In this document: positions 6,589 to 15,468 of the stretch, piece by piece
Layout of the letters: each line of letters opens with the position of its first letter
How positions within the stretch are numbered: position 1 is the stretch's first letter
Source: Arthrobacter crystallopoietes
GTDB lineage: Bacteria > Actinomycetota > Actinomycetes > Actinomycetales > Micrococcaceae
Assembly: GCF_002849715.1 (NCBI RefSeq)
Contig: NZ_CP018863.1
Location: forward strand, 3,844,001 to 3,908,000
DNA length: 64,000 nucleotides
Direction: 5' to 3'
The notes under the pieces: generated by a model
What the model was told of the DNA's origin: nothing
Databases searched by the model: none
Seen by the model: only the letters and a program-made list of their open reading frames with translations
Program-made: the position numbers and the translations under genes

Positions 6589-7452
6589 ATGACTGATCCG
6601 GCACTGGCCCACAAAACCGACTTCGGGCGGATGTATTCACGCTCAACCACTGAACTGCCCAGTGTGCCGTCCATTACCACTGTCATTTCCCAGGCGCCCG
6701 TGGATCTGGGTGGCTGGTTCTCCCATATGGCGGCCACCGCCATGGCGCAGGACCACCGGCTGACAGAGGCGGCGGGCAATCCGGCGAAACTCCGAGCACT
6801 GGCGAAGGAAGCCTCGACGGCGGCGGAACGCTTCCGGGATGCCGCAGCACTGCGCGGCGACCGGGTACACAGCTACTGCGAGCAGGTCTCGCTGCGCGCC
6901 CTCGGCCGCCCGCATCGCATGGCCGAGGCCCGCGAGGAACTGAGGGCCAACGGGGAAGATGCCTTCGCCGCGCGTTTTGACGAGTGGTGGGAGCTCTACC
7001 AGGTGGAACCGGTAGCGCCCGAGATCACCGTGTGGAACGCCGAGGTCGGCTACGCCGGCACCCTCGATCTCGTGGCCCGCATCGGGGGCCGGCTGTGCCT
7101 GATCGATTTCAAGACGAAAGGCACGGACCGCAACGGCCAGGTCAAGCCCATGGATGAAAAAGTTGTTATGCAGCTGGTCGCGGGAATGAAAGCGCAGGAA
7201 AGCCTGGTGGACGCCCAGGCCGGTACGTGGGAGCCGTGGGCACACGGAGACTCTCCATTGCTGCTGGGCGTTGCTATTGGTGAGACCGAAGTGCGGCCCA
7301 TGCGGGCCAATCCGGAAGTACTCAAATACCACTGGTACAAGTTCTGCGCTTTGCGCCGGGTCTGGGACCTGCAGCTGCAGGTGACCGACGCCGGCCGTGC
7401 GCTGCTGCCCATCGGTCCGCCCGCTGCTGTGCTGCGGCCGGTCGCTGGATAA
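6589..7452 (+). CDS. Putative PD-(D/E)xK-fold protein
   Basis: 287 residues from the ATG at 6589; an in-frame ATG at 6577 is an alternative, and neither has a clear ribosome site. The middle contains YAGTLDLVARIGGRLCLIDF followed by KTK. The spacing of D in GTLDLV and the IDFKT block is the metal-binding core of PD-(D/E)xK (RecB/Cas4-like) nucleases, and a later MQLVAGMKAQE helix carries the usual following Gln. No helicase or other nuclease domain is present. The gene lies 55 bases upstream of def in the same direction, so it may share its promoter. I know it only as a conserved hypothetical; nuclease activity is inferred from the motif. Confidence 0.7.
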   Translation: MTDPALAHKTDFGRMYSRSTTELPSVPSITTVISQAPVDLGGWFSHMAATAMAQDHRLTEAAGNPAKLRALAKEASTAAERFRDAAALRGDRVHSYCEQVSLRALGRPHRMAEAREELRANGEDAFAARFDEWWELYQVEPVAPEITVWNAEVGYAGTLDLVARIGGRLCLIDFKTKGTDRNGQVKPMDEKVVMQLVAGMKAQESLVDAQAGTWEPWAHGDSPLLLGVAIGETEVRPMRANPEVLKYHWYKFCALRRVWDLQLQVTDAGRALLPIGPPAAVLRPVAG

Positions 7453-7507
7453 GGCCACTTAGACTGGAACGGACACCCGGCTGAGCGACAGTAAGGAAGA
7501 TTCACGC

Positions 7508-8083
7508 ATGACCGTCCTGAGTATTCGGATTATCGGGGACCCGGTGCTGCGCACCAAGGCAGAGCCTGTTCGCGACTTCGGCCCGGAACTGGCCAAGCTG
7601 GTGGCCGACATGGACGAGACGATGGAAAGTGTGGAAGGCGCTGGCCTCGCAGCACCGCAAGTGGGAGTGAGCCTGCGGGTCTTTACTTACCTGATCGACG
7701 GGCAGCGGGGTCACGTCATCAACCCCGTCCTGGAAAACAGCGATGATTTTCAGGAAGACCGGGTGGAGGGGTGCCTCTCGATTCCCGGCCTCGGTTACCC
7801 AGTGCAGCGGCGGCGCTGGTCCCGTGTGACCGGCGTTGATGTCAACGGCAACCCTGTTTCCTTGGAAGGCGAAGGCATGCTCGCACGCTGCTTCCAGCAT
7901 GAAACGGACCACTTGGACGGTGTCCTGTACATAGACCACCTCTCCGGCGACGATCGCAAGAGTGCTCTCCGCTCCATCCGCGATTCCTCCTACAACTCCG
8001 TGGCCAAGGAAACTGAGGTTAAGCGCTCCTCCAGTGTTGGCTCCGGATTTGCGCGGGGAACGTTCGGGCAGCCCTCCGCATGA
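7508..8083 (+). CDS. def: Peptide deformylase
   Basis: 191-residue cytoplasmic metalloenzyme that removes the formyl group from the N-terminal Met of nascent proteins. All three signature motifs are intact: GAGLAAPQVG (about 43-52), EGCLSIPG (about 86-93, with the metal-binding Cys) and HETDHLDG (about 131-138, two metal-binding His and the catalytic Glu). A GTAAGGAAG site lies 8-16 bases upstream of the ATG. The stop overlaps the fmt start by four bases (ATGA), so the deformylase and the formyltransferase that makes its substrate are translationally coupled. Confidence 0.97.
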   Translation: MTVLSIRIIGDPVLRTKAEPVRDFGPELAKLVADMDETMESVEGAGLAAPQVGVSLRVFTYLIDGQRGHVINPVLENSDDFQEDRVEGCLSIPGLGYPVQRRRWSRVTGVDVNGNPVSLEGEGMLARCFQHETDHLDGVLYIDHLSGDDRKSALRSIRDSSYNSVAKETEVKRSSSVGSGFARGTFGQPSA

Positions 8084-9030
8084 CGGGAACTTCGAGACCT
8101 TTCCGCGTACTCTTTGCGGGAACGCCCCAAGTGGCCGTTCCATCTTTGGAGAAACTTGTTGAAGCAGGATTTGAGGTAGCCGCGGTACTGACTCGCGAGG
8201 ATGCGCCGGTCGGCCGTAAGAAGACTCTCACGCCCTCGCCGGTAGCTGCCCGCGCCCAGGAAATGGGCCTGCCCGTCATCCGGGCTAACCGGATTGATGA
8301 CCAGGCCATGGCCGCGATCGCCAAGACCGACGCGGATGTAGCGGCAATCGTCGCCTACGGAGGATTGGTTCCGGAGCCGGCTTTGCAGATGCTGCGGCAC
8401 GGCTGGATCAATCTGCACTTTTCCTTGTTGCCGGCCTGGCGTGGTGCGGCTCCTGTCCAGCATGCCGTCATCCACGGCGACGACGTGACGGGCGCATCGA
8501 CCTTCCTGCTCGAAAAAGGCCTGGATACCGGCCCCGTGTACGGGACGTTGACGGAAACCATCCGGCCGGAGGACACCAGCGGCGAACTGCTGACCCGGCT
8601 TTCGAACAGCGGCGCGATCCTGCTCGCCCAAACTCTCTCGGCCATTTCGGTGGACAAAGCAGTAGCAGTGCCCCAGTCAGGGGATGTGACCCTGGCTCCC
8701 AAACTAGGTCTTGAAGACGGCCATATCGACTGGAACCAGCCGGCTTTGGCCCTGCGCCGCAGGATCAATGGCGTGACGCCGGAACCCGGTGCCTGGACGA
8801 TGCTGCAGGGGCAACGGTTCAAGTTAGGTCCGGTTGTCCTAAGGCAAGACCGGCGGGATCTGCGGCCCGGCCAGGTGGAACTGACCGGGGGAGGCGCGGC
8901 CTCTGCCTTGGTGGGTACCGGATCCTGCGCCGTGCAGTTGCAACAGGTTCAACCTGCGGGAAAGAAAATGATGGCGGCGGCCGACTGGGCGCGCGGTCTT
9001 GGACAACGTGAGGATGTGCACTTCGAGTGA
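8080..9030 (+). CDS. fmt: Methionyl-tRNA formyltransferase
   Basis: 316 residues. It formylates Met-tRNAfMet using 10-formyl-tetrahydrofolate. Visible are the N-terminal FAGTPQVAVPSLE opening, the catalytic-domain block NLHFSLLPAWRGAAPVQ (about 110-126), and IHGDDVTGAS with LDTGPVY. The C-terminal OB-like domain begins near residue 205. It overlaps def at its start and rsmB at its end (GTGA), as in other actinobacteria. Confidence 0.97.
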   Translation: MTGTSRPFRVLFAGTPQVAVPSLEKLVEAGFEVAAVLTREDAPVGRKKTLTPSPVAARAQEMGLPVIRANRIDDQAMAAIAKTDADVAAIVAYGGLVPEPALQMLRHGWINLHFSLLPAWRGAAPVQHAVIHGDDVTGASTFLLEKGLDTGPVYGTLTETIRPEDTSGELLTRLSNSGAILLAQTLSAISVDKAVAVPQSGDVTLAPKLGLEDGHIDWNQPALALRRRINGVTPEPGAWTMLQGQRFKLGPVVLRQDRRDLRPGQVELTGGGAASALVGTGSCAVQLQQVQPAGKKMMAAADWARGLGQREDVHFE

Positions 9031-10577
9031 GCGGACAGGATAGGCCCCAGGGCAACCGCAGGGGGCAGGGCCCCGAGCGACGCCGCAATGCCGCCGGACG
9101 CGAACGCAACCGCGGGGGAGAACGTTCCTTCTCCCAGTCCGTGCCGGCGCAGCGAACACGCAAGGCGGATCCGGCGCGGCTGGTGGCATTCGAAGTGCTG
9201 CGTGCTGTTGACGCCGACGATGCCTATGCCAACCTGGTGCTGCCGGTGAAGATCCGGCAGCACCGGCTCGACAAACGTGACGCAGGGTTCGCTACCGAGC
9301 TGACGTACGGAGCGCTGCGTGGTCTCGGCACCTACGATGCGATTCTGGCCCGTTGCGTAGACCGCCCGCTGGCCGAGCTCGATCCGGCCGTGCTCGACGC
9401 GCTCCGCCTCGGGGTTCACCAGCTGCTGGCGATGCGGGTGCCCGCACACGCGGCCCTGGACCAGACTGTCGGACTGGCACGCGTTGTCATCGGAGCCGGT
9501 CCGGGCGCGCTCGTCAATGCCGTACTGCGGAAGGTTTCCGCCAAGGAACTCGCTGGCTGGACCGAGGAACTGACTGCCGGCCAGAAGGATCCCGTCGCCG
9601 CTGCAGCTGTGATGCACAGCCATCCGGAATGGATAGTCAGGGCGATGCGACAGTCCCTCGTCGGGCACGGCCGCAGCGTCGGGGAAATCGAGGACTTGCT
9701 GGCGGCGGACAATGCTGCACCGGTGGTGAACCTCGTGGCACTGCCGGGGCTCGGCACACTGGACGAGGCGATTCAGGCAGGCGCGGAACCGGGCTCCCTG
9801 GTACAGGATTCAGCGCTGTTCTCCGGAGGCGACGTGGGACGCCTGGAATCCGTCCGGACGGGAACAACGAGAGTTCAGGATGCCGGCTCCCAGCTCGTCG
9901 CCCGCGCACTGGCCGAAGCCCAGACTCTGACCTCGGGTCCCGAGCGCTGGCTGGACCTTTGTGCCGGACCCGGAGGCAAAGCCGCACTGCTGGCTGCCCT
10001 GGCCGCCAAGAAGTCCGCGACCCTGCTGGCCAACGAACCGGCCGAGCACCGGGCCGAGCTGGTACGGCAGTCTCTGCGGCCCGTCGACCGTGAGGTCTGG
10101 GAAGTCCGGACCGGGGACGGCCGCGACCTTGGCCAGCTGCAGCCTGAAGGGTTCGACCGGATCCTCGTAGACGCTCCCTGCACCGGCCTGGGTGCTCTGC
10201 GGCGCCGGCCCGAGTCACGCTGGCGGCGCAAGCCGTCCGACGTTGCCCAGCTGGCGCCTTTGCAGCGCGAACTGCTTGATTCAGCCTTGGCTGCAGTGAA
10301 GCCTGGCGGGCTCGTAGCGTACGTCACCTGTTCGCCGCACCCAGCCGAAACCACCGCTGTGGTCACTGATGCGCTGCGCCGCCATCCTGACATTGAGCTG
10401 CTGGATTCAGCGTCGGCGCTGGATGCAGTCAGCCTGTCGGGAAATCTTCAGGCGGGCCATGCACAGACGGAAGGATCGACGGCCCAGTTGTGGCCGCATA
10501 TCCACGGAACAGACGCAATGTTCCTGGGCTTGCTGCGCAAGAAGACCTCAGACAATCCAGCCGGAAACGCAAAGTAA
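9027..10577 (+). CDS. rsmB: 16S rRNA (cytosine-967-C5) methyltransferase RsmB/Sun
   Basis: 516 residues. An Arg/Gly-rich leader of about 50 residues is followed by a NusB-like RNA-binding domain (about 50-190) and an SAM-dependent Rossmann domain. The SAM motif [14 protein letters not shown] is at about 309-322, the [15 protein letters not shown] motif carries one catalytic Cys (about 382), and [10 protein letters not shown] carries the other (about 434). These two cysteines are the release and nucleophile residues in characterised RsmB. The start is GTG at 9027, overlapping the fmt stop. rpe follows after 8 bases, so def-fmt-rsmB-rpe is one operon. Confidence 0.95.
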   Translation: MSGQDRPQGNRRGQGPERRRNAAGRERNRGGERSFSQSVPAQRTRKADPARLVAFEVLRAVDADDAYANLVLPVKIRQHRLDKRDAGFATELTYGALRGLGTYDAILARCVDRPLAELDPAVLDALRLGVHQLLAMRVPAHAALDQTVGLARVVIGAGPGALVNAVLRKVSAKELAGWTEELTAGQKDPVAAAAVMHSHPEWIVRAMRQSLVGHGRSVGEIEDLLAADNAAPVVNLVALPGLGTLDEAIQAGAEPGSLVQDSALFSGGDVGRLESVRTGTTRVQDAGSQLVARALAEAQTLTSGPERWLDLCAGPGGKAALLAALAAKKSATLLANEPAEHRAELVRQSLRPVDREVWEVRTGDGRDLGQLQPEGFDRILVDAPCTGLGALRRRPESRWRRKPSDVAQLAPLQRELLDSALAAVKPGGLVAYVTCSPHPAETTAVVTDALRRHPDIELLDSASALDAVSLSGNLQAGHAQTEGSTAQLWPHIHGTDAMFLGLLRKKTSDNPAGNAK

Positions 10578-10585
10578 GGATCCAG

Positions 10586-11245
10586 ATGGCACAGTGCTGC
10601 ATACACCCAAGTATTTTGTCCGCTGATTTCGTCAATCTGGAGGCGGAGCTGAGGAAGATCAGCTCCGCCGACGCCGTGCATGTTGACGTCATGGACAATC
10701 ACTTCGTGCCGAACCTGACTATCGGGCTGCCCGTGGTGGAGCGGATCCAGGAGATCAGCAGGCTTCCGTTGGATGCGCACCTGATGATTGCGGACCCGGA
10801 CCGCTGGGCGCCTGCCTATGCGGACGCAGGTCTTGACTCGGTGACCTTCCATGTCGAGGCCGCAGCCGCTCCCGTCCGCCTGGCCCGTGAGCTGCGCAAG
10901 CGGGGAGCCAAGGCTGGCATGGCGCTGAAGCCCGGCACCGCCGTCGAGCCCTACCTTGATCTGCTCCCCGAAATGGACATGCTGCTGATCATGACCGTGG
11001 AACCCGGATTCGGTGGACAAGCCTTCCTTGATGTCACACTTCCCAAGATCCGCAGGGCAGCCTCGGCAATAGCTGGTTCGGGCCTGCCCGTGGCGATTCA
11101 GGTGGACGGGGGCGTGACCGAAGAAACCATTCAGAGGGCAGCGGAAGCGGGAGCGAACGTCTTCGTCGCGGGGTCGGCCGTATATGGTGCCGAGGATCCG
11201 GATGCCGCCATCTCCGCCTTGCGTAAATCCGCCGAAACAGCTTGA
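10586..11245 (+). CDS. rpe: Ribulose-phosphate 3-epimerase
   Basis: 219-residue TIM-barrel enzyme of the pentose phosphate pathway, interconverting ribulose-5-phosphate and xylulose-5-phosphate. Signatures: [12 protein letters not shown] near the N-terminus, [31 protein letters not shown] and QVDGGV, which supply the metal-binding His/Asp residues. I use the ATG at 10586, preceded by GTAAGGA, rather than the upstream frame start at 10490, which lies within rsmB. The product supplies pentose phosphate, fitting its place next to riboflavin synthesis. Confidence 0.96.
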   Translation: MAQCCIHPSILSADFVNLEAELRKISSADAVHVDVMDNHFVPNLTIGLPVVERIQEISRLPLDAHLMIADPDRWAPAYADAGLDSVTFHVEAAAAPVRLARELRKRGAKAGMALKPGTAVEPYLDLLPEMDMLLIMTVEPGFGGQAFLDVTLPKIRRAASAIAGSGLPVAIQVDGGVTEETIQRAAEAGANVFVAGSAVYGAEDPDAAISALRKSAETA

Positions 11246-11247
11246 TG

Positions 11248-11271
11248 TGTCATGTATTACACGACATGACA
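11248..11271. promoter_or_regulatory. Perfect inverted repeat after rpe (operator or hairpin)
   Basis: TGTCATGT and ACATGACA arms separated by 8 bases, 2 bases after the rpe stop and about 50 bases before the FMN riboswitch. There is no T run, so a classical terminator is unlikely. It may be an operator for the riboflavin operon promoter or an L-shaped terminator of the def-rpe operon. Confidence 0.4.
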
Positions 11272-11321
11272 GGAATATGAGGCCTGCGATGCAGGTTGTG
11301 GCAGAATAACAACCACAAACA

Positions 11322-11464
11322 ACGTGCTCCGGGGTCGGTGTAAGTCCGAACCGGCGGTTATAGTCCGCGACCCGTCGCCACGGATTCCGCAAGGAATTCA
11401 GGGCAACGGTTGAGCCGGTGAAATTCCGGTACCGACAGTTAAAGTCTGGATGGGAGAAGCACGT
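11322..11464 (+). ncRNA. FMN riboswitch (RFN element)
   Basis: The conserved RFN blocks are present in order: GGGGTCGGTGTAAGTCCGAA, CCGGCGGTTATAGTCCGCGA, GGTTGAGCCGGTGAAATTCC and TCTGGATGGGAGAAG. The closing P1 stem pairs ACGTGC (11322-11327) with GCACGT (11459-11464). It binds FMN and shuts down the downstream riboflavin genes. The variable P3-side hairpin (CACGGATTCCGCAAGGAATTC) is also evident. The controlled operon begins with the PnuC-type transporter at 11579. Confidence 0.97.
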
Positions 11465-11486
11465 GCAGTTGGCAGAACAGCCAGCG

Positions 11487-11569
11487 GTGCGTAGGTTCCG
11501 TGCGGAACCACGTCCACTGCCTGAACCTACCGCACTGTCGTTACCCCGGAGCCGCCGCGGCTTTCGGAA
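11487..11569 (+). promoter_or_regulatory. Candidate expression platform of the FMN riboswitch
   Basis: Two mutually exclusive hairpins can form. A short one is GGTTCC (11494-11499) with GGAACC (11504-11509). A longer one is GTGCGTAGGTTC (11487-11498) with GAACCTACCGCAC (11523-11535). A third stem, AGCCG/CGGCT, lies directly before the GGAAAGGA ribosome site of pnuC. With no T run, the switch probably acts on translation or through Rho. This is inference from pairing only. Confidence 0.5.
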
Positions 11570-11578
11570 AGGAACGAC

Positions 11579-12280
11579 ATGGATTTTCTGCGGTGGCTCT
11601 TTGAAGCTCAGATTCCCGTCGCGGGCAGTTCACTACTGCTGCGCGAAGTCGTAGGGAACATCTTCGGCCTCCTCAGCGCCCTTGGCGGCATGCGCCGCAA
11701 GGTATGGGCCTGGCCCGTCGGCATCATCGGCAATGCCCTGCTGCTGACGGTTTTTCTCGGGTCGCTTTTCGGCTCAGCCAATACTGCGAACCTGCTCGGC
11801 CAGGCCGGCCGCCAAATCATGTTTATCGCAGTGGCCGTCTACGGCTGGCAGCGCTGGCGCCAGAGCAAGCAAGACGGCGCGGGCCACGCGGTAACCCCAC
11901 AATGGGCATCCGGCAGAGCCCGGATCGGCTTGGTGGCAGGTCTGATCCTGGGCACCGTCGCTCTGACTCCGCTCTTCGCCGCCCTCGGTTCATACGAACC
12001 AGTCTGGGCGGACGCTTGGACGTTTATGGGATCGCTGCTTGCCACCTACGGCATGGCACGCGGCTGGGTGGAGTTCTGGCTGATCTGGGTGGCGGTCGAC
12101 ATCGTGGGAGTCCCGCTGCTGTTCAGCGCCGGCTACTACGCGTCCGCCTTCATGTACCTCTTCTACGGCGTGTTCACCCTGATCGGGTTCTTTGTCTGGT
12201 GGCGGGCCAAGGATCGGTCCAAGCCCGAGGTTGAAACCCTTCTGCCGGATGTCCGCGTCGGCACGGGGGGTCGATCATGA
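11579..12280 (+). CDS. pnuC: PnuC-family transporter, probably riboflavin importer (RibM/PnuX-like)
   Basis: 233 residues with about seven hydrophobic helices. The NIFGLLSALGGMRRKVWAWP region and the YGWQRWR motif after the third or fourth helix are typical of PnuC transporters, which carry vitamin precursors by facilitated diffusion. In actinobacteria the members placed behind an FMN riboswitch (RibM/PnuX) import riboflavin, and this gene is the first after such a switch and overlaps ribD by four bases. Riboflavin is therefore a better substrate guess than nicotinamide riboside. Ribosome site GGAAAGGA lies about 6 bases upstream of the ATG. Confidence 0.87.
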   Translation: MDFLRWLFEAQIPVAGSSLLLREVVGNIFGLLSALGGMRRKVWAWPVGIIGNALLLTVFLGSLFGSANTANLLGQAGRQIMFIAVAVYGWQRWRQSKQDGAGHAVTPQWASGRARIGLVAGLILGTVALTPLFAALGSYEPVWADAWTFMGSLLATYGMARGWVEFWLIWVAVDIVGVPLLFSAGYYASAFMYLFYGVFTLIGFFVWWRAKDRSKPEVETLLPDVRVGTGGRS

Positions 12281-13362
12281 GCAGCCAGGGATTCTCGCCC
12301 GCGGAAAACCGGGCGATGGAGCTCGCACTGGACACCGCCAAGCTCGGATTCCGCGGCGCCAATCCTTTGGTCGGCGCGGCAGTTCTCGACGCCACCGGTG
12401 AAGTGCTCAGTATCGGGTACCACAGCGGTGCCGGCTCGCCGCACGCGGAGATCGACGCGCTGGCCAATCTTCGCCACCGGATATCCCAGCAGCAGGATCT
12501 TTCCGACTGCACCATGGTGGTGACCCTTGAACCCTGCAATCACCAGGGCCGCACGGGGCCGTGCGCGGCAGCCATCGTCGACGCAGGCATCGGCAACGTC
12601 ATCTATGCAGCTGCGGACCCCACGCCGGAGGCCACGGGAGGGGGAGATGTGCTCCGCAACGCCGGCATCGGCGTACGCAGCGGTCTGCTTCAGGAGCGGG
12701 CGCTTGAGTTGAACCACAGGTGGTTCCGGGCCAAATCGGAAAACCGTCCGTTCACCACCATGCATATTGCCCAGACGCTTGATGGGCTGATCGCAGCGCC
12801 GGACGGAACAAGCCAGTGGATAACCTCCGCGGAGTCGCGGCAGGACAGCCACGGCATCCGCAGCCGTGTGGGCGCGATCATCGCCGGCACCGGAACAGTC
12901 CTGGCAGACAATCCGCGGCTGACTGCACGGGACGAATCGGGCGCGGCAACGAAGTCCCAGCCGCTGCGAGTGGTGATGGGGCTGCGCGACGTTCCGGAAG
13001 ACTCCGCCATCCGTGGGGACGACGGCAGGTTCATGCAGCTGCGAACGCATGATCCGGCCGAGGTGCTCCGCGAGCTGGCGGAGCGCGGAGTCGGTCACGC
13101 CATGGTCGAAGGCGGTGCAGCCGTGGCGGGAGCCTACCTGCAAGCGGATCTCGTCGACGAACTGGTCCTCTATCTGGCGCCCATGCTCCTGGGCGATGGA
13201 ACCCGGTCCACCGGCGACTTAGGCATCCGGACGCTGGCTGAGGCCTCTCAGTGGCGTTGGGATAACAGCGGCGGCGGCCGCACCTCAAATCTTGGCGCAG
13301 ATCTGCGCCTTCATCTGGAACCGATGCCGCACGGCATCCCAAGCGGCAGGAAAGGCCTCTAA
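12277..13362 (+). CDS. ribD: Bifunctional riboflavin deaminase/reductase RibD
   Basis: 361 residues. The N-terminal cytidine-deaminase-type domain has HAEIDAL (zinc His and catalytic Glu at about 56-58) and EPCNHQGRTGPC with the two zinc Cys (about 86-95). The C-terminal reductase domain (about 150-361, DHFR-like) contains TLDGLIAAPDGTSQWI and the VEGGAAVAGAY nucleotide motif. It carries out the second and third steps from the GTP cyclohydrolase product. Its start overlaps pnuC (ATGA) and its stop overlaps the ribE start by one base. Confidence 0.96.
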   Translation: MSSQGFSPAENRAMELALDTAKLGFRGANPLVGAAVLDATGEVLSIGYHSGAGSPHAEIDALANLRHRISQQQDLSDCTMVVTLEPCNHQGRTGPCAAAIVDAGIGNVIYAAADPTPEATGGGDVLRNAGIGVRSGLLQERALELNHRWFRAKSENRPFTTMHIAQTLDGLIAAPDGTSQWITSAESRQDSHGIRSRVGAIIAGTGTVLADNPRLTARDESGAATKSQPLRVVMGLRDVPEDSAIRGDDGRFMQLRTHDPAEVLRELAERGVGHAMVEGGAAVAGAYLQADLVDELVLYLAPMLLGDGTRSTGDLGIRTLAEASQWRWDNSGGGRTSNLGADLRLHLEPMPHGIPSGRKGL

Positions 13363-14018
13363 TGTTTACCGGAATCATCACCGAGCAGGGCAGCGTGGAA
13401 TCGTTGGTCCTGAACCCGGCGAAGGACAGCGCTGTCCTGACCATCAAGGCTGGGGAAGCGATCGCGGATCTTGAACTCGGCGGCTCCCTGGCCGTCAATG
13501 GCGTTTGCCTGACCGCGGTGGAATCAAAGCCGGGCGTTGTCAGCGTCGACGTTATGGGGGAGACGCTGACCCGGACCACCACAGGTGAGCTCAAAGCCGG
13601 CACCAGCGTCAACCTCGAGCGGTGCGTTCCAGCCGGGGGACGTATGGATGGCCATGTGGTCCAGGGACACGTGGACGGTGTCGGCGCATTGCTGGAACGC
13701 GAAAATATGGGCGACTGGGAGCGGTTGCGTTTCAGCGTCCCTTTCCAGCTCGCCCGTTACATCGCCGAAAAGGGATCGATCGCGATCGACGGTGTCTCGC
13801 TGACAGTGACCACGGTCAGCCCGGTCGACGCAGAGGACGCGTATTTCGAGGTGGGGCTGATTCCCACCACGCTGGCCGAAACGAATCTGGGCGCCAAAGC
13901 CACCGGCGACAAGGTCAACCTCGAAGTAGATGTGCTTGCCAAGTACGCCGAGCGATTGCTCGCCTTCTCCCAAGCGGACAAGGCTGCAGCCCGCCACGTA
14001 GCTGGAGCGCACTCATGA
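13362..14018 (+). CDS. ribE: Riboflavin synthase alpha chain
   Basis: 218 residues. Two tandem lumazine-binding barrels are visible: the first opens MFTGIITEQGSVES and carries SLAVNGVCLT, the second carries GHVVQGHVDGVG and SIAIDGVSLTV. It dismutates two 6,7-dimethyl-8-ribityllumazine molecules into riboflavin. The gene is called ribE or ribC depending on the organism. It overlaps ribB by four bases (ATGA). Confidence 0.96.
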   Translation: MFTGIITEQGSVESLVLNPAKDSAVLTIKAGEAIADLELGGSLAVNGVCLTAVESKPGVVSVDVMGETLTRTTTGELKAGTSVNLERCVPAGGRMDGHVVQGHVDGVGALLERENMGDWERLRFSVPFQLARYIAEKGSIAIDGVSLTVTTVSPVDAEDAYFEVGLIPTTLAETNLGAKATGDKVNLEVDVLAKYAERLLAFSQADKAAARHVAGAHS

Positions 14019-14713
14019 GCGCGGCAGTGGAACCTCGGATCCGGCTCGACGCCATCGAGCAAGCAATCAGTGCCATCGCCGCCGGCCGGCCGGTTGTGGT
14101 GGTCGACGATGAAGACCGCGAAAACGAAGGGGACATCATTTTCGCGGCCGACGCCTCCACGCCTGCCTTAATGGGCTGGACCGTCAGGTACACCTCGGGA
14201 GTGATCTGTGTTCCGATGACCGGCAGCCGCGCTGATGAGCTAGGCCTTCCGCCGATGGTAGAAGTCAACCAGGACGCGAAGGGCACCGCCTACACCGTTT
14301 CCTGCGATGCCGCCACCGGAGTTACCACCGGCATCAGCTCCACCGACCGTGCACGAACGGCACAGGTGCTGGCATCTGAATTGAGTACTGCCAGCCAGCT
14401 GAACAGGCCGGGCCATATCTTCCCGCTCCGGGCTGTCGACGGTGGCGTCCTAGCGCGCCGGGGGCACACCGAAGCTGCTGTCGATCTCTGCCGGCTTGGT
14501 GGCCGGTCGCCGGTAGGCGTGATCGCAGAGCTCGTACACGATGACGGGGAAATGATGCGGCTGCCCGCGCTGCGCGACTTTGCCAATGAGCACGGCTGCC
14601 CGCTGGTATCCATCGAGGACCTTGTCCAGTTCATCGCGGCCGAAGGACCAAGCCCACAAAGTACGCAGTCCCTCCAGACACGTGAACCCGCCGGACAGGA
14701 GGCGCACCAGTGA
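14015..14713 (+). CDS. ribB: 3,4-dihydroxy-2-butanone-4-phosphate synthase (stand-alone RibB)
   Basis: 232 residues. The acidic catalytic loop DDEDRENEGD is at 31-40, and RPGHIFPLRA plus GHTEAAVDLCRL supply the other active-site residues. It makes the four-carbon unit for lumazine from ribulose-5-phosphate, the pool handled by rpe upstream. In many actinobacteria this domain is fused to GTP cyclohydrolase II. Here it ends in a Gln/Ser-rich tail and a TGA that overlaps the ribA GTG (GTGA), so the two are separate but coupled. Confidence 0.95.
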   Translation: MSAAVEPRIRLDAIEQAISAIAAGRPVVVVDDEDRENEGDIIFAADASTPALMGWTVRYTSGVICVPMTGSRADELGLPPMVEVNQDAKGTAYTVSCDAATGVTTGISSTDRARTAQVLASELSTASQLNRPGHIFPLRAVDGGVLARRGHTEAAVDLCRLGGRSPVGVIAELVHDDGEMMRLPALRDFANEHGCPLVSIEDLVQFIAAEGPSPQSTQSLQTREPAGQEAHQ

Positions 14714-15381
14714 CCACCAGAAACGACCCAACGCCGGCCCCGGTGTCGGTTCCGCCGGCCTCTATTGCCCAGGTGACCGGCGGTCCCGCCGTCCAGTTGC
14801 CGACGGCTTTCGGCTATTTCACGGCCCGGGCCTGGACGGACAGTGCTACCGGGGTGGAGCACCTGAGCATCACTTCGCCGGTCCGCCCCGACACGGCTCC
14901 GCTGGTTCGGCTGCATTCGGAATGCCTGACAGGGGATGTCTTTGCCTCCTTCCGCTGCGACTGCGGTGAGCAGTTGGACCAGGCCTTGGCTTTGATCGCT
15001 GAACAGGGCGGCACGGTGCTGTATCTGCGTGGCCAAGAGGGCCGCGGTATCGGACTGGCAAACAAGATCCGCGCGTACGCCCTGCAGGAGGACGGCGCCG
15101 ACACCGTGGAGGCCAATGAACAACTGGGCCTGCCGGTGGATGCGCGCGACTATTCGGCCGCGGCGTCGATCCTGCATGCCATGGGGCTGGACAACATCCG
15201 GCTCCTGAGCAACAACCCGGCCAAGAGCAGCACGCTCTCCGGCTATGGCATCGGCGTCGTGGAAATGATCTCCTCCGAAGTGCCATCCCGGGAGCAGAAC
15301 CTGCGGTATTTGCAGACCAAACGGGATCGGATGGACCATCGGCTGGCCTTGCTTGAAGACCACCCGGTCCACCAAAGCTGA
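14710..15381 (+). CDS. ribA: GTP cyclohydrolase II (stand-alone RibA)
   Basis: 223 residues. The zinc site is intact: Cys72 in HSECLTGD, Cys83 and Cys85 in FRCDCGEQL. RGQEGRGIGLANKIRAYALQ follows and provides the catalytic Arg and GTP contacts; SNNPAKSS and the LRYLQTKRDRMDH tail match the family. It opens the GTP ring, the first step of riboflavin synthesis. The first 30 residues are Pro/Ala-rich and not conserved. The start GTG overlaps the ribB stop. Confidence 0.95.
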   Translation: MTTRNDPTPAPVSVPPASIAQVTGGPAVQLPTAFGYFTARAWTDSATGVEHLSITSPVRPDTAPLVRLHSECLTGDVFASFRCDCGEQLDQALALIAEQGGTVLYLRGQEGRGIGLANKIRAYALQEDGADTVEANEQLGLPVDARDYSAAASILHAMGLDNIRLLSNNPAKSSTLSGYGIGVVEMISSEVPSREQNLRYLQTKRDRMDHRLALLEDHPVHQS

Positions 15382-15468
15382 TAACAGCGGCACCTTCCCA
15401 GTACTGAAGATGAACCCGCCGCCAATCCCGGCAGGGTACGAACATTCACAGAAAGCAGAGAGTAAAAC

